Shown: positions 37,184 through 46,552, numbered from the stretch's first letter. The stretch: 64,000 nucleotides of DNA from Roseomonas gilardii (GCF_001941945.1 NZ_CP015583.1:1229001-1293000); one strand, 5' to 3'. Program-made: numbers and translations. Notes: a model not told the origin generated them from the sequence alone.

Positions 37184-37909
37184 TCATGCGCCGGCGGGCG
37201 CCGGGAGCTGCCGGGCAAGGGCCCGGGCCGCCGTGCCGGGCAGCCGCGACAGGGCGGCGTGACCCCCCGCCGCATAGACCGCCACGGCCCGCAGCAGATC
37301 CGCCAGGGCGCTCGGGGAGGCCGAATCGAAGGGGGCCCAGGCGCCGCCGGAAAGCCGGGCGACTTGCCGGAACACGTTCTCCACAGCCGGGTCGCGGCCT
37401 TCCTGGAACAGGAAGACTGGCGTCCGCCTGCTTCCGAGCAGCCCGGCGGCATGGCAGATCGGGTCCGCCGGCTCCTCCAGCGCATCGCCGACGAAGACCA
37501 GCGCGGCGAGGCGGTCCCGCCCGGTTTCCGCTAGGGCATGATCCAGCAGCCGCAGCAACTGGGTGCGGCCGCCGAGGCACGACAAGCCGGACATGCGCCG
37601 CGCCAGCTCTGTGCCATCGTTCAGGTAGGGCGTGGCGGCGAATTCCCCGAAGCCCCGGTAATAGGCCAGCGAGACCGCGATGCCGCCCAGGCCGCGCACC
37701 GCCAGGAACATCTCCCCCTGCACGGCGCAGGCACGGTCCCAGGCCGGCTGGCGGCTGGCGGTGGCGTCGATGCCGAAGAGCAGGCGCGCCGGGCGCGGAC
37801 GCGGCGCGAGGCGGAGGCCGGGCAGGGTCTCCGCCCGCCGCAGGAAACCGGCCACCGCCCGGCTCGGGGTGGCGGGACCGGAAGGGGGAAGGACGGGCGG
37901 CTTCGCCAT
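37184..37909 (-). CDS. VWA-like domain protein
   Basis: The 241-aa protein looks like a von Willebrand factor A-type fold: 'LLFGIDATASRQPAWD' has the DxTxS-type MIDAS start, and later 'LAALVFVGDALEE' supplies a second acidic motif with 'FVGDALE'. No signal peptide is present. It sits between maeB and the J-domain gene, 77 bp upstream of the latter, a pairing that suggests a shared chaperone or quality-control task, though that is inference. The ATG at 37909 is chosen because family-like sequence begins soon after it. Confidence 0.75.
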   Translation of the reverse strand: MAKPPVLPPSGPATPSRAVAGFLRRAETLPGLRLAPRPRPARLLFGIDATASRQPAWDRACAVQGEMFLAVRGLGGIAVSLAYYRGFGEFAATPYLNDGTELARRMSGLSCLGGRTQLLRLLDHALAETGRDRLAALVFVGDALEEPADPICHAAGLLGSRRTPVFLFQEGRDPAVENVFRQVARLSGGAWAPFDSASPSALADLLRAVAVYAAGGHAALSRLPGTAARALARQLPAPAGA

Positions 37910-38001
37910 GCAGGAAGAATGGGGGCGCGGGCCGCCCGGCGCCAGGGTCCATCGCCCCCGGCCGCCCCCCTTCCGGGAGGGGCGGGGGAGAGGCGCGAGT
38001 G

Positions 38002-40284
38002 TCAGGCGTGCTCCTGCGCCTGGACCTCCTTGGCTACCACCAGCGCCGTCAGGTTGACGATGCCGCGGGCGGTGACGGAGGGCACCAGCACATGCACCGG
38101 CTTGCGCATGCCCAGCAGCATGGGCCCGATCTGCAGCCCGTCGGTTGCCGCCTTCACCAGGTTGTAGGCGATGTTGGCGGAATCGAGGTTCGGGAAGACC
38201 AGCAGGTTCGCCGCACCCTCCAGCCGGCTGTCGCAGACCGCGCGGTCGCGGATCGCGGGGATCAGCGCGGCATCGGCATGCATTTCGCCATCCACCATCA
38301 GGTCCGGCGCCTTGGCGCGGATCAGCTTCAGCGCGTCCCGCATCTTCTTGGCCGAAGGGGCCTGCGAGGCGCCGAAGGAGGAATGCGACAGCAGCGCCGC
38401 GCGCGGCCGGCGGCCGAAGGCGTGCACCTGTTGCGCGGCGAGCAGCGTCATCTCTGCCACCTGCTCCGCCGTGGGCTCCACCAGCAGATGCGTGTCCACG
38501 AAGAACAGGTTGCCCGCCGGGGTGATGACGCCGGTCAGCGCATAGGCCCGGCCCACCTGCGGGTCCTTGCCGATGATGTCGTTCACCTGGTGCCAGTGGC
38601 GCATCCACTCGCCGGTGCCGCCGACGATGGCCGCGTCCACCTTGCCCGCCTCCAGCAGCAGCGCCGCCGCCACGGTGGGGCGGGTGCGGACGTTCAGCGC
38701 GGCGGCGTCCGGGGGCACGCCCCGGCGCCCCGCCCGGCGGGTGTAGACATCGGTGAGCGGCCCGAAGACCTCCGCATCCGCCACAGGGTCCAGGATGGTG
38801 ACGCTTTTCTCCAGGTCCATGCGCAGACCCATGGCCTGGACCTTGGCGGCGATCACCTCGCGCCGGCCGACCAGCACCGGCTCGGCGATCCCCTCGTCCA
38901 GCACGGTCTGCACCGCGCGCAGGGTGCGCTCGTCCTCGCCCTCGGCATAGGCGACGCGCTGCGGCGACTTGCGCGCGGCCTCGAAGACCGGGCGCATCAG
39001 GTCGCCGGAGCGGAAGACATGGCGCTCCAGCTTGCGGCGATAATCGGCGAGGTCGGCGATCGGGCGGGTGGCGACGCCGCTCTCGGCGGCGGCCTTGGCC
39101 ACGGCCGGGGCGATCTCCAGGATCAGGCGCGGGTCGAAGGGCTTGGGGATGATGTAGTCCGGCCCGAAGACCGGCGCCTGCCCGCCATAGGCGGCCGCCA
39201 CCACCTCGCTGGCCTCGATGCGGGCGAGGCGGGCGATGGCCTCCACCGCCGCGACCTTCATCTCCTCGTTGATCGTGGTGGCGCCGGCATCCAGCGCGCC
39301 GCGGAAGATGAACGGGAAGCAGAGGACGTTGTTGACCTGGTTCGGGTAGTCCGAACGGCCGGTGGCCACGATCGCGTCCGGCCGCACGGCGCGGGCGGCC
39401 TCGGGCAGGATCTCGGGTTCCGGATTGGCGAGCGCCAGGATCAGCGGCTTCTCGCCCATGCTCGGCAGCCATTCGGCCTTCAGCACCCGCGGGGCGGAGA
39501 GGCCCAGGAAGACGTCGGCCCCGGCCAGCACGTCCGGCAGCTTGCGGGCGTTGGTCTGGCGGGCATAGCGCGCCTTGTAGGGGTCCATCAGGGTCGTGCG
39601 GCCCTCATAGACCACGCCCTCGATGTCGCAGACGGTGATGTTCTCGCGCTTCGCGCCCATCTCCACCAGCAGGTTGAGGCAGGCGAGCGCCGCCGCGCCG
39701 GCGCCCGAGGCCACGATCTTGGCCTGGGAGATGTCCTTGCCCTGCAGCAGCAGCCCGTTGCGCACGGCGGCGGCGACGATGATGGCGGTGCCGTGCTGAT
39801 CGTCGTGGAAGACCGGGATCTTCATCCGGGCGCGCAGCTCGCGCTCGATCTCGAAGCACTCGGGCGCCTTGATGTCTTCCAGGTTGATGGCGCCGAAGGA
39901 GGGCTCCAGCACCGAGACCGCATCGATGAACTTCTGCGGGTCGCGCTCCTCGACCTCGATATCGACGCTGTCGATGCCGGCGAACTTCTTGAAGAGGACC
40001 GCCTTGCCTTCCATCACCGGCTTGGAGGCCAGCGCCCCGATGGCGCCGAGGCCGAGCACGGCCGTGCCATTGGTGATCACGGCCACCATGTTGCCGCGCG
40101 TGGTGTAGTCGTAGGCCGTTTCGGGATTCGCCGCGATCTCCTCGCAGGCGGCGGCGACGCCGGGCGAATAGGCCAGTCCGAGATCGCGCTGCGTGGCCAT
40201 TCGCTTGGTCGGCTCGATGCTCAGCTTTCCCGGACGCGGGAGCCGGTGGTAATCGAGCGCGGCTTTGCGGAAATCCTCGTCCAT
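38002..40284 (-). CDS. maeB: NADP-dependent malic enzyme with C-terminal phosphotransacetylase domain
   Basis: MaeB decarboxylates malate to pyruvate with NADP+. The 760-aa protein has an N-terminal malic domain ('[17 protein letters not shown]', '[21 protein letters not shown]'), an NAD(P)-binding domain ('[18 protein letters not shown]') and, from about residue 430, a phosphotransacetylase-like domain ('[22 protein letters not shown]', identifying part). That tail is typical of the long alphaproteobacterial form and usually serves as an acetyl-CoA-sensing regulatory module. A perfect 20-bp palindrome lies 45 bp upstream of the start (40329-40348). Confidence 0.96.
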   Translation of the reverse strand: MDEDFRKAALDYHRLPRPGKLSIEPTKRMATQRDLGLAYSPGVAAACEEIAANPETAYDYTTRGNMVAVITNGTAVLGLGAIGALASKPVMEGKAVLFKKFAGIDSVDIEVEERDPQKFIDAVSVLEPSFGAINLEDIKAPECFEIERELRARMKIPVFHDDQHGTAIIVAAAVRNGLLLQGKDISQAKIVASGAGAAALACLNLLVEMGAKRENITVCDIEGVVYEGRTTLMDPYKARYARQTNARKLPDVLAGADVFLGLSAPRVLKAEWLPSMGEKPLILALANPEPEILPEAARAVRPDAIVATGRSDYPNQVNNVLCFPFIFRGALDAGATTINEEMKVAAVEAIARLARIEASEVVAAAYGGQAPVFGPDYIIPKPFDPRLILEIAPAVAKAAAESGVATRPIADLADYRRKLERHVFRSGDLMRPVFEAARKSPQRVAYAEGEDERTLRAVQTVLDEGIAEPVLVGRREVIAAKVQAMGLRMDLEKSVTILDPVADAEVFGPLTDVYTRRAGRRGVPPDAAALNVRTRPTVAAALLLEAGKVDAAIVGGTGEWMRHWHQVNDIIGKDPQVGRAYALTGVITPAGNLFFVDTHLLVEPTAEQVAEMTLLAAQQVHAFGRRPRAALLSHSSFGASQAPSAKKMRDALKLIRAKAPDLMVDGEMHADAALIPAIRDRAVCDSRLEGAANLLVFPNLDSANIAYNLVKAATDGLQIGPMLLGMRKPVHVLVPSVTARGIVNLTALVVAKEVQAQEHA

Positions 40285-40328
40285 GATGCCCTCTTCGCAG
40301 CAGCCGGATCGGGCTGCGCCCCAACGTC

Positions 40329-40348
40329 AACAGTCAGCACTGACTGTT
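40329..40348. promoter_or_regulatory. Perfect palindrome upstream of maeB
   Basis: AACAGTCAG (40329-40337) and CTGACTGTT (40340-40348) are reverse complements with a CA centre. The site lies 45 bp upstream of the maeB start and overlaps a TTGACG -35-like box (minus strand, 40330-40325), the position expected for a repressor operator. Confidence 0.55.
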
Positions 40349-40400
40349 CAGACTTACCAGCGGGGGGCGTTCGGGGAGAGATGCCTGGATGAAGAAAATC

Positions 40401-40486
40401 TGGTGCGGTCGAGAAGATTCGAACTTCCACGGGGTTTCCCCCACCAGCACCTCAAGCTGGCGCGTCTACCATTCCGCCACGACCGC
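40401..40486 (-). tRNA. tRNA-Leu (anticodon GAG)
   Basis: The 86-nt gene, with CCA encoded, folds as a class II tRNA: acceptor GCGGTCG/CGACCGC with discriminator A, and an anticodon stem CCAGC/GCTGG around loop TTGAGGT, giving anticodon GAG for CTC/CTT codons. It has a long variable arm (GGGG AAA CCCC) and T-loop TTCGAAT. A matching promoter lies just upstream at 40501-40529. Confidence 0.96.
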
Positions 40487-40500
40487 GTGCAGACGAGGCG

Positions 40501-40529
40501 CCTATAACCGATGAACACGAACCTAGCAA
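40501..40529 (-). promoter_or_regulatory. Promoter of tRNA-Leu(GAG)
   Basis: On the minus strand TTGCTA (40529-40524) and TATAGG (40506-40501) are spaced by exactly 17 bp, and the -10 lies 14 bp before the tRNA gene. It occupies the same DNA as the most upstream possible lipB start. Confidence 0.6.
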
Positions 40530-40537
40530 CGGCCCCC

Positions 40538-41251
40538 ATGACAGTGATTTCGCCTGAACGTCTCTCCCTCCTCCCTGAAGCCGGGCCGGAAGATGGGCAG
40601 GGAGGCGGGGAGGGACCCCTCTGGACGGTGGTAGAAGGGCGCACGCCCTATCCCGAGGCGCTGGCCGCCATGGAGGCACGCGCCGCCGCCATCCGCGCCG
40701 GCACGGCCGGGGAGGCCGTCTGGCTGGTGGAGCATCCGCCCACCTATACCGCCGGAACCTCCGCCACGGCGGAGGGGCTGGTGGATGCGCGATTCCCCGT
40801 CTTCAAGGCCGGGCGCGGCGGGCAATGGACCTATCACGGCCCCGGCCAGCGCACCGCCTATGTCATGCTCGACCTGACCAGGCCGCATGGCGGCATCGTG
40901 GCGCGGGACGTCCGGGCCTATGTCCACGGGCTGGAGGAATGGATCATCCGCGCCCTGGACCGTTTCAACGTGAAGGGCGAGCGGCGCGAGGGGCGGGTCG
41001 GCATCTGGGTCGCCGATCCGGTGACGCGGCGGGAGAGCAAGATCGCCGCCATCGGCGTGCGGGTGACGCGCTGGGTGAGCTGGCACGGAATCGCGCTGAA
41101 CGTGGAGCCGGACCTATCGCATTTCGGCGGCATCGTCCCCTGCGGCATCAGCGAGCACGGCGTCACCAGCCTGCACGCGCTGGGCATCCCCGCGACCATG
41201 GAGGAGGCCGATTCGGCCCTGCGCGGCGCCTGGGCCGAGGTCTTCGGCTGA
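40538..41251 (+). CDS. lipB: Lipoyl(octanoyl) transferase LipB
   Basis: LipB moves the octanoyl group from acyl carrier protein to lipoyl domains, the first step of lipoate assembly. The product (about 237 aa from this start) has '[15 protein letters not shown]', the catalytic Lys168 in '[10 protein letters not shown]' and Cys202 in 'FGGIVPCGI'. An in-frame ATG at 40511 would add nine residues but lies inside the tRNA promoter, and neither has a clear ribosome-binding site, so the later ATG is preferred. lipA is not nearby. Confidence 0.94.
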   Translation: MTVISPERLSLLPEAGPEDGQGGGEGPLWTVVEGRTPYPEALAAMEARAAAIRAGTAGEAVWLVEHPPTYTAGTSATAEGLVDARFPVFKAGRGGQWTYHGPGQRTAYVMLDLTRPHGGIVARDVRAYVHGLEEWIIRALDRFNVKGERREGRVGIWVADPVTRRESKIAAIGVRVTRWVSWHGIALNVEPDLSHFGGIVPCGISEHGVTSLHALGIPATMEEADSALRGAWAEVFG

Positions 41252-41284
41252 GGCGGCGCCCGGTTCTCCCGATGAGGGAACGGG

Positions 41285-41788
41285 TCAGTGCAGCATGGTC
41301 GAGGCCGCCGGCCGGGCCTTGAACGGCACCACGATGCCGCTTCCGCCCCCGGCCGGCAGCGGCAGGTCGTGCCCGGCCCGGCGCAACTGCCGGGCCAGGG
41401 GCAGGATGGCCCGGGCGCATTCCTCCAGCGTATGGGGCATGGCCAGTCCGGCCAGCCGCCGGGCCGCCTCGGCCGGCCGGTCCTTCTGCGCCAGGGCGAG
41501 GCATTCCAGCAGGGCCGCCTCGTCCGGGCTCACCTCCTCGCAGCAGACGCAGTTCACCTCGATCAGCCGCAGCGCGCCGCCGTTGAGGGCACCCATCATG
41601 CCGTCGAGCGAGTGCAGCGCCTCCGGCGCGCCGATGGCTTCCATCGCCTCCTCGATCTCGTCCGCCAGGGCGATTCCGTGGAAGCGATCCAGCACCCAGG
41701 CGCGCATCGACCAGAGCATCAGGTTCTCGACCGGGGACAGAGACCAGACCTGTCGCCTCTCGCAGGTCCTCTGGCGGGCATCGTGCAT
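41285..41788 (-). CDS. Hypothetical protein, paralogue of the divergent gene at 41900
   Basis: This 167-aa soluble protein has no recognised domain. It shows an N-terminal 'LSPVENLMLWSMRAWVLD' helix, a cysteine motif 'NCVCCEEVSPDE', and a 'LECLALAQKDRPAEAARRL' block, ending with a 'AGHDLPLPAGGG' turn and basic tail. The divergent neighbour follows the same plan ('LTSSEHLLLWCLRTVV', 'DERRLLAILALAQSG', 'AQDHRLPLPAP'), so the two appear to be ancient duplicates. GGAG lies seven bases before the start. A Fur-box-like sequence lies in the 111-bp divergent promoter region. Function unknown. Confidence 0.75.
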   Translation of the reverse strand: MHDARQRTCERRQVWSLSPVENLMLWSMRAWVLDRFHGIALADEIEEAMEAIGAPEALHSLDGMMGALNGGALRLIEVNCVCCEEVSPDEAALLECLALAQKDRPAEAARRLAGLAMPHTLEECARAILPLARQLRRAGHDLPLPAGGGSGIVVPFKARPAASTMLH

Positions 41789-41840
41789 GGGACATCTCCG
41801 GTTCCGGGCGGCGTCGCCCCATGGGCCAGCTTACCCTCTT

Positions 41841-41869
41841 TGCAAATGCAATTGCAATTCGTTTGCATT
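41841..41869. promoter_or_regulatory. Fur-box-like operator in the divergent promoter region
   Basis: Three tandem hexamers of TGCAAA/T type (from 41841, 41847 and 41853) are followed by an inverted TTTGCA (41862-41867). The core TGCAATTGCA (41847-41856) is a perfect palindrome. This hexamer array, AT-rich in very GC-rich DNA, resembles Fur-family sites of GC-rich proteobacteria. It lies 53 bp from one start and 31 bp from the other. Confidence 0.5.
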
Positions 41870-41899
41870 ATCAGAACGCATGGCTATCCTGCCCGGGCC

Positions 41900-42475
41900 A
41901 TGACCTTTCCCTGCGACCTGCTGCGCCTGACCTCCAGCGAGCACCTGCTGCTCTGGTGCCTCCGGACCGTCGTCCAAAGAGGGGAGGATGCCGAGATCCA
42001 CGAGGGCATCGTCGGTGCCTTCGAGGGAGAGGGGGAGGAGACGGCACGCGCCGTGTACCGCTTCCTCTTCCTGCTGGGCCTCGGCGCCCGCCGTCCGATC
42101 GTGATGGAGGCGCCCGGCTGCCTCCGGGTGACCGGCGACGAGCGCCGGCTGCTCGCCATCCTCGCCCTGGCCCAAAGCGGGGCCGAGGCGCCGGCGGAGG
42201 AGATCCCGGACGAGGCCGCCCTGACAGCGCACCTCTCCTGGTTCGTGCGGGCAGCGGTGAATGGGACCGTGGCAGCGGCCACCCGCTCCCTCGCCCGGGC
42301 GATGCTGGCGCAGGACCACCGCCTTCCCCTCCCGGCGCCCGCTCCCACCCCGGGCCCGGAGGCCGCGGGCCGGCCGCGCCTGCGTCTCGTGGCGTCCTCC
42401 CCCGCCGCCCCTTCCGTCCCCCATCCCGAACCCCTGATGAGGTCCGCCATGCCCTGGCCGGAGATTGCCCGATGA
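41900..42475 (+). CDS. Hypothetical protein coupled to ABC transporter ATPases
   Basis: The 191-aa product resembles the divergent 41285-41788 protein in layout: an N-terminal 'SSEHLLLWCLRTVVQRG' helix, a central 'DERRLLAILALAQSG' block and a 'LAQDHRLPLPAP' segment, then a Pro-rich tail. No known domain or signal peptide is evident, and the paralogue's Cys-X-Cys-Cys motif is missing. The ATG at 41900 is the only reasonable start. The stop overlaps the next ATPase gene by 4 bp (ATGA), so it is expressed with the transporter genes. It may be iron-regulated through the upstream Fur-like site; function unknown. Confidence 0.72.
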   Translation: MTFPCDLLRLTSSEHLLLWCLRTVVQRGEDAEIHEGIVGAFEGEGEETARAVYRFLFLLGLGARRPIVMEAPGCLRVTGDERRLLAILALAQSGAEAPAEEIPDEAALTAHLSWFVRAAVNGTVAAATRSLARAMLAQDHRLPLPAPAPTPGPEAAGRPRLRLVASSPAAPSVPHPEPLMRSAMPWPEIAR

Positions 42476-43512
42476 CGGCGCCGCTGCTCGATGTCCGTGA
42501 CCTGACGGTCCGTTTCGACACCTGGGAGGGCACGGTCCATGCCGTGACCGGCGTGAGCTATGCCCTGCAGCCGGGCGAGACGCTGGGCATCGTGGGCGAG
42601 AGCGGCTCGGGCAAGAGCGTGCACGTCCTGTCCATGCTGGGGCTGATCCCCAAGCCGCCGGGGCGCATCGCCGCCGGCAGCGCGCTCTTCGAGGGGCGCG
42701 ACCTGCTGCGGATGAGCGAGGCGGAGCTGCAGGAGCTGCGCGGCGGCAAGATCGGCATGATCTTCCAGGACCCGATGACCTCGCTGAACCCGGTCCTCAC
42801 CGTCGGCTACCAGATCTGCGAATCGCTGCGTCGCCACCTGAAGCTCTCGCGCGGCGCGGCACTGAAGCGGGCGGTGGAGCTGCTGGACCTGGTCGGCATC
42901 CCCGATCCGCAGAAGCGCGTGGAGCAGTACCCGCACCAGTTCTCCGGCGGCATGCGGCAGCGCGCGATGATCGCCATCGGCATCGCCTGCGAGCCCAAGC
43001 TGCTGATCGCCGACGAGGCCACCACCGCGCTCGACGTGACGGTGCAGGCGCAGGTGCTGGACCTGATGCGCGACCTCAAGCGCAAGCTGGGCATGGCGAT
43101 GATCTGGATCACCCACGACATGGGCGTGGTCGCCGGCCTCGCCGACAATGTGCAGGTCATGTATGGCGGCCGCATCATGGAGCGCGGCCCCGCCCGCGCC
43201 GTCTTCCACGACACGCGCAGCGCCTATACCTGGGGCCTGCTGCGCTCCCTGCCGGAGGAGGAGGATGCCGTGCCTGTCCCAGACCCGACCCCGGCCGCGA
43301 AGCGCAAGCGCCTCTACCAGATCCCCGGATCGCCGCCCGACATGTACCGTCCGCCGGCGGGCGATCCCTTCGCCCCGCGCAACCCGCTGGCCACCGAGCG
43401 CTGCCTGACCGAGGTGCCGCCGCTGGTGCAGGCGGCGGAAGGCGAGCCCGGCCATCTCGTCGCCGCCTGGTACGACCTGCGCGCCGCCCGCGCGGCGGGG
43501 GTGGCGGCATGA
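42472..43512 (+). CDS. Oligopeptide/dipeptide-type ABC transporter ATP-binding protein (DppD/OppD-like)
   Basis: This 346-aa ATPase would energise uptake by a family-5 solute-binding-protein system. It contains Walker A 'GESGSGKS', Q-loop '[11 protein letters not shown]', the signature 'QFSGGMRQR', Walker B '[12 protein letters not shown]' and 'ITHDMGVV'. The C-terminal oligo_HPY extension ('[10 protein letters not shown] ... [15 protein letters not shown]') defines the D-type subunit and often carries cysteines in an Fe-S-like site. It overlaps the hypothetical gene upstream and the F-type ATPase downstream by 4 bp each. No permease genes are present. Confidence 0.93.
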   Translation: MTAPLLDVRDLTVRFDTWEGTVHAVTGVSYALQPGETLGIVGESGSGKSVHVLSMLGLIPKPPGRIAAGSALFEGRDLLRMSEAELQELRGGKIGMIFQDPMTSLNPVLTVGYQICESLRRHLKLSRGAALKRAVELLDLVGIPDPQKRVEQYPHQFSGGMRQRAMIAIGIACEPKLLIADEATTALDVTVQAQVLDLMRDLKRKLGMAMIWITHDMGVVAGLADNVQVMYGGRIMERGPARAVFHDTRSAYTWGLLRSLPEEEDAVPVPDPTPAAKRKRLYQIPGSPPDMYRPPAGDPFAPRNPLATERCLTEVPPLVQAAEGEPGHLVAAWYDLRAARAAGVAA

Positions 43513-44447
43513 GCGCCGGGATCATGACCAATGGGGCCACGACCGATGGGGCCGCGCGCGAGCCGCTGCTGCGCGTGGAGGGGCTGACCCGGCACTATGT
43601 GAGCAAGAGCCTCTTCGGCAAGGTGACGCATACGGTGCGCGCCGTGGACGGGATCTCCTTCGACCTCCAGCCGGGCGAGACGCTGGGCCTGGTCGGCGAG
43701 TCCGGCTCCGGCAAAAGCACCACCGGCCGGCTGGTGCTGCGGCTGGAGGAACCCACCGCCGGGCGCGTCTTCTTCGAGGGCGAGGAGATCACCCGCCTGC
43801 GCAAGCAGAGCCTGCGCCGCGTGCGCCAGCGTCTGCAGGTGGTGTTCCAGGATCCCTATGCCTCGCTGAACCCGCGCATGCGCGTGGGCGACAGCGTGGG
43901 CGAGCCGCTGACCAACCACGGCGCCGTCCACGGGCGCGCGGAGCAGCGCGAGAAGGTGGCCGAGCTGTTCCGCCTCGTCGGCCTCGACCCGCGCTTCATG
44001 GACCGCTTCCCGCACCAGTTCTCCGGCGGCCAGCGGCAGCGCATCGGCATCGCCCGCGCCATCGCCCTGCGCCCGAAGCTGATCGTGGCGGACGAGCCGA
44101 TCACCGCGCTCGACGTCTCGATCCAGGCGCAGATCGTGAACCTGTTCATGGACCTGCAGGAAGAGATGGGCATGGCCTATCTCTTCATCGCGCACGACCT
44201 GGGGATGGTGCGCCACCTCTGCCACCGCGTCGCGGTGATGCTGCGCGGTCGCATCGTGGAGCTCGGCACCACGGCGCAGGTCTTCGGCGACCCGCAGCAT
44301 CCCTATACGAAGGCGCTGCTGTCCGCCGCGCCGATCGCGGACCCGGACCGCGAGCGTGCCCGGCAGCGCCTCTTCTACGAGCCGAAGCCCGCCGCGCCCG
44401 ACGCGGCGCTGCGGGAGGTCTCGCAGGGGCATTACGTGCTGGCCTGA
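43509..44447 (+). CDS. Oligopeptide/dipeptide-type ABC transporter ATP-binding protein (DppF/OppF-like)
   Basis: The 312-aa partner ATPase has Walker A 'GESGSGKST', Q-loop '[11 protein letters not shown]', signature 'QFSGGQRQR', Walker B '[12 protein letters not shown]' and the switch His in 'FIAHDLGMV'. It ends with a short oligo_HPY region ('[16 protein letters not shown]'). D- and F-type ATPases normally pair as a heterodimer under two permeases. Here the permeases are absent, so the pair must serve permeases elsewhere, perhaps with the solute-binding proteins at 8609 and 24177. A GC-rich hairpin (44452-44467) follows the stop. Confidence 0.93.
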   Translation: MSAGIMTNGATTDGAAREPLLRVEGLTRHYVSKSLFGKVTHTVRAVDGISFDLQPGETLGLVGESGSGKSTTGRLVLRLEEPTAGRVFFEGEEITRLRKQSLRRVRQRLQVVFQDPYASLNPRMRVGDSVGEPLTNHGAVHGRAEQREKVAELFRLVGLDPRFMDRFPHQFSGGQRQRIGIARAIALRPKLIVADEPITALDVSIQAQIVNLFMDLQEEMGMAYLFIAHDLGMVRHLCHRVAVMLRGRIVELGTTAQVFGDPQHPYTKALLSAAPIADPDRERARQRLFYEPKPAAPDAALREVSQGHYVLA

Positions 44448-44451
44448 GGGC

Positions 44452-44467
44452 GCCCCCTTGCGGGGGC
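44452..44467. terminator. Short hairpin between convergent ATPase and nitroreductase genes
   Basis: GCCCCC (44452-44457) and GGGGGC (44462-44467) pair around TTGC. It sits in the 26-bp gap between convergent stops but has no T-run, so it is a weak bidirectional terminator candidate. Confidence 0.3.
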
Positions 44468-44473
44468 CGGGGC

Positions 44474-45295
44474 TCAGCGCAGCGGGAAGCCCAGCCTTCC
44501 CAGTGCCTCCCGCAGCCGGTCCCGCCCCGCCATGGCGCGCAACGTGCCCCAGCGCGCCATGGCCCGCTGCGTCCAGGTATAGGGGCTGCGCTCCTGCGCC
44601 CGGCTGAACGCCTCCAGCGCCGCGTCATAGCCGGGCAGGGCGCGCATGTCCGCCTCCGGGTCGTAGCGCCCGTGGTGCAGGACCGCCGCCTGCGGCAGGC
44701 GCGGCTTCACCGCCCCACCATCCGGCGCAGCATGGCCGACGCAGAGGCCGAAGACCGCCGTGGCGCCGGGCGGCAGGCCGAGCTCCTCCGCCACCGCCTC
44801 CACATCGTTGCGCAGGGCGCCGATATAGACCGTGCCGAGCCCCAGCGATTCCGCCGCGATCACGGCGTTCTGCGCCGCGAGCCCGGCATCCAATGCGGCG
44901 ACGAGGAAGGTCTCCAGGAAGGGCAGCCCTTCCAGGGGCTGGCCCGTCCGCTCCGACAGCCGGGCATGGCGCGACAGGTCGGCCAGGAAGACGAGGAGGA
45001 GCGGGCACTGCTCGATATGCCGCTGGCCGCCCGCCACCGCCGCGAGCCGCCGTTTGCTGCCCGGATCGGTGACGGCGACCACCGACCAGGCCTGCATGTT
45101 GGAGGAGGTGGCCGCCGACTGCGCCGCCGCGACCAGGGCCTCCAGCGTACCCTCCGGCAGCGGGTCGGGCCGGTAGGCCCGCACCGAGCGATGCGACAGC
45201 AGCAGGTCCAGCGCGGGATTCCAGGGGATGGCGGTGTCGGGCGCGGCCTCGCCATAGCGGGCATGCAGGGCGGCGGCGGATTCGGTCATGGGCAT
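44474..45295 (-). CDS. NfsA-like NADPH-dependent nitroreductase family protein
   Basis: This 273-aa FMN-dependent oxidoreductase of the nitroreductase superfamily reduces quinones, nitro compounds or similar acceptors. Supporting blocks are 'LDLLLSHRSVRAYRPDPLP' (FMN phosphate Arg/Ser), 'AAQSAATSSNMQAWSVVAV', 'GLAAQNAVIAAESLGLGTVYIGALR' (identifying part) and 'VFGLCVGHA'. Length is near that of NfsA/Frp. The start at 45295 or 45289 (six bases later) cannot be separated from sequence alone. It is divergent from the Gfo/Idh/MocA gene with 130 bp between. Confidence 0.9.
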   Translation of the reverse strand: MPMTESAAALHARYGEAAPDTAIPWNPALDLLLSHRSVRAYRPDPLPEGTLEALVAAAQSAATSSNMQAWSVVAVTDPGSKRRLAAVAGGQRHIEQCPLLLVFLADLSRHARLSERTGQPLEGLPFLETFLVAALDAGLAAQNAVIAAESLGLGTVYIGALRNDVEAVAEELGLPPGATAVFGLCVGHAAPDGGAVKPRLPQAAVLHHGRYDPEADMRALPGYDAALEAFSRAQERSPYTWTQRAMARWGTLRAMAGRDRLREALGRLGFPLR

Positions 45296-45425
45296 CCGGT
45301 CCAGAGGGGATTCTGTCGTCCGGCAGGTTCGGACGGAGCCTGCCGCAGGGCAACATGGCCGCCGCAGGCAACACCCGGCGCGCCGAGGCGTTGTCGCGGC
45401 GCACAGGACGCAAAAGGAGACCGCC

Positions 45426-46544
45426 ATGCCCGCACGTCAGGTGAAGGGTCGCAAGGTACGCTATGCCGTGGTGGGCGGCGGCTGGATTTCGCAGGCCGCC
45501 TTCATGCCGGGTGTCGGCCAGACGACGAATTCCGAGATGACCGCGCTGGTGACCGGCGATCCCGTGAAGGCGGAGAAGCTGGCCGCGCTCTACGGGCTGA
45601 AGAGCTACCACTACGACGATTACGCGAAACTGCTGGCCTCGGACGAGATCGACGCGATCTACCTCGCCCTGCCCAACGACCAGCACGAGAAATTCGCCGT
45701 GCCCGCGCTGGAGGCCGGCATCCATGTGCTGCTGGAGAAACCGATGGCGGTGAGCGCTTCCCAGTGCGAGGCGATCAACACCGCCGCGAAGGCCTCGGGC
45801 GCCAAGCTGCTGATCGCCTACCGCCTGCATTTCGAGCCCGGCACGCTGGAGGCGATCCGGCGCGTCCGCTCCGGCGAGTTCGGCGAGATCCGCTCCTTCG
45901 TCTCGAATTTCAGCCAGTTTGTCAGCCCCTCCAACCACCGCGCCAAGCATGGCTACTGGGCCGGGCCGGTGACGGATATGGGGCCCTATCCGCTGAACGC
46001 CGTGCGCAACCTCTTCGGCGCGGAACCGGTCGAGGTCTCGGCCATGGGCATCCGCACGCCGGACTCGGGCATGGAGCTCGACGACACGGTGGCGGTGACG
46101 CTGCGCTTCCCGGATGAGCGTCTGGCGCAGTTCACCGTCAGCTACACGGGCGCCAGCACCGGCACCTACCGCGTCACCGGCACCAAGGGCGACCTCTATG
46201 TCGAGAGCGCCTATGGCTTCGGCCCCGGCGTTTCCCCGAAGCACATCGCCACCGTGGAGGGGGAGACCAGCACGCGGGAGTTCCCCGTGGTGGACCAGTT
46301 CGCCGGCGAGACGGACTACTTCTCCGACTGCATCCTGAACGACCGCGATCCGGAGCCCGGCGGCGAGGAGGGCCTCCTCGACGTGCGGGTGCTGGAGGCG
46401 ATCGAGCGGGCACTGGAAACCGGCCAGCCGCAGACCCTGCCGCCGGCCCGGCGCAGCCGCCCGATCGACCCGGACCAGGGCCGCGAGTTCCCGCTGGCCA
46501 AGACGCCGGAACTGATCGACGCCAAGGAGCCGGGGGAGGGCTGA
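45426..46544 (+). CDS. Gfo/Idh/MocA family oxidoreductase
   Basis: This 372-aa NAD(P)-dependent enzyme is likely to act on a sugar or cyclitol. The N-terminal Rossmann motif 'YAVVGGGWISQAAFMPGV' begins at residue 13, and the catalytic Lys lies in 'EKP' (104-106). The C-terminal domain shows 'GPVTDMGPYPLNAVRNLFG' with the substrate-binding Asp/Tyr region. It resembles glucose-fructose oxidoreductase-like enzymes, but no Tat signal is present, so a cytoplasmic role is expected. AAGGAG sits six bases before the ATG. Confidence 0.92.
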   Translation: MPARQVKGRKVRYAVVGGGWISQAAFMPGVGQTTNSEMTALVTGDPVKAEKLAALYGLKSYHYDDYAKLLASDEIDAIYLALPNDQHEKFAVPALEAGIHVLLEKPMAVSASQCEAINTAAKASGAKLLIAYRLHFEPGTLEAIRRVRSGEFGEIRSFVSNFSQFVSPSNHRAKHGYWAGPVTDMGPYPLNAVRNLFGAEPVEVSAMGIRTPDSGMELDDTVAVTLRFPDERLAQFTVSYTGASTGTYRVTGTKGDLYVESAYGFGPGVSPKHIATVEGETSTREFPVVDQFAGETDYFSDCILNDRDPEPGGEEGLLDVRVLEAIERALETGQPQTLPPARRSRPIDPDQGREFPLAKTPELIDAKEPGEG

Positions 46545-46552
46545 AACGGATG

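Noticed and set aside
36727..40392. 1221-codon plus-strand frame across the J-domain, VWA and maeB genes
   Set aside because: Spans three real minus-strand genes and an intergenic region; low-complexity Arg/Ala/Gly product.
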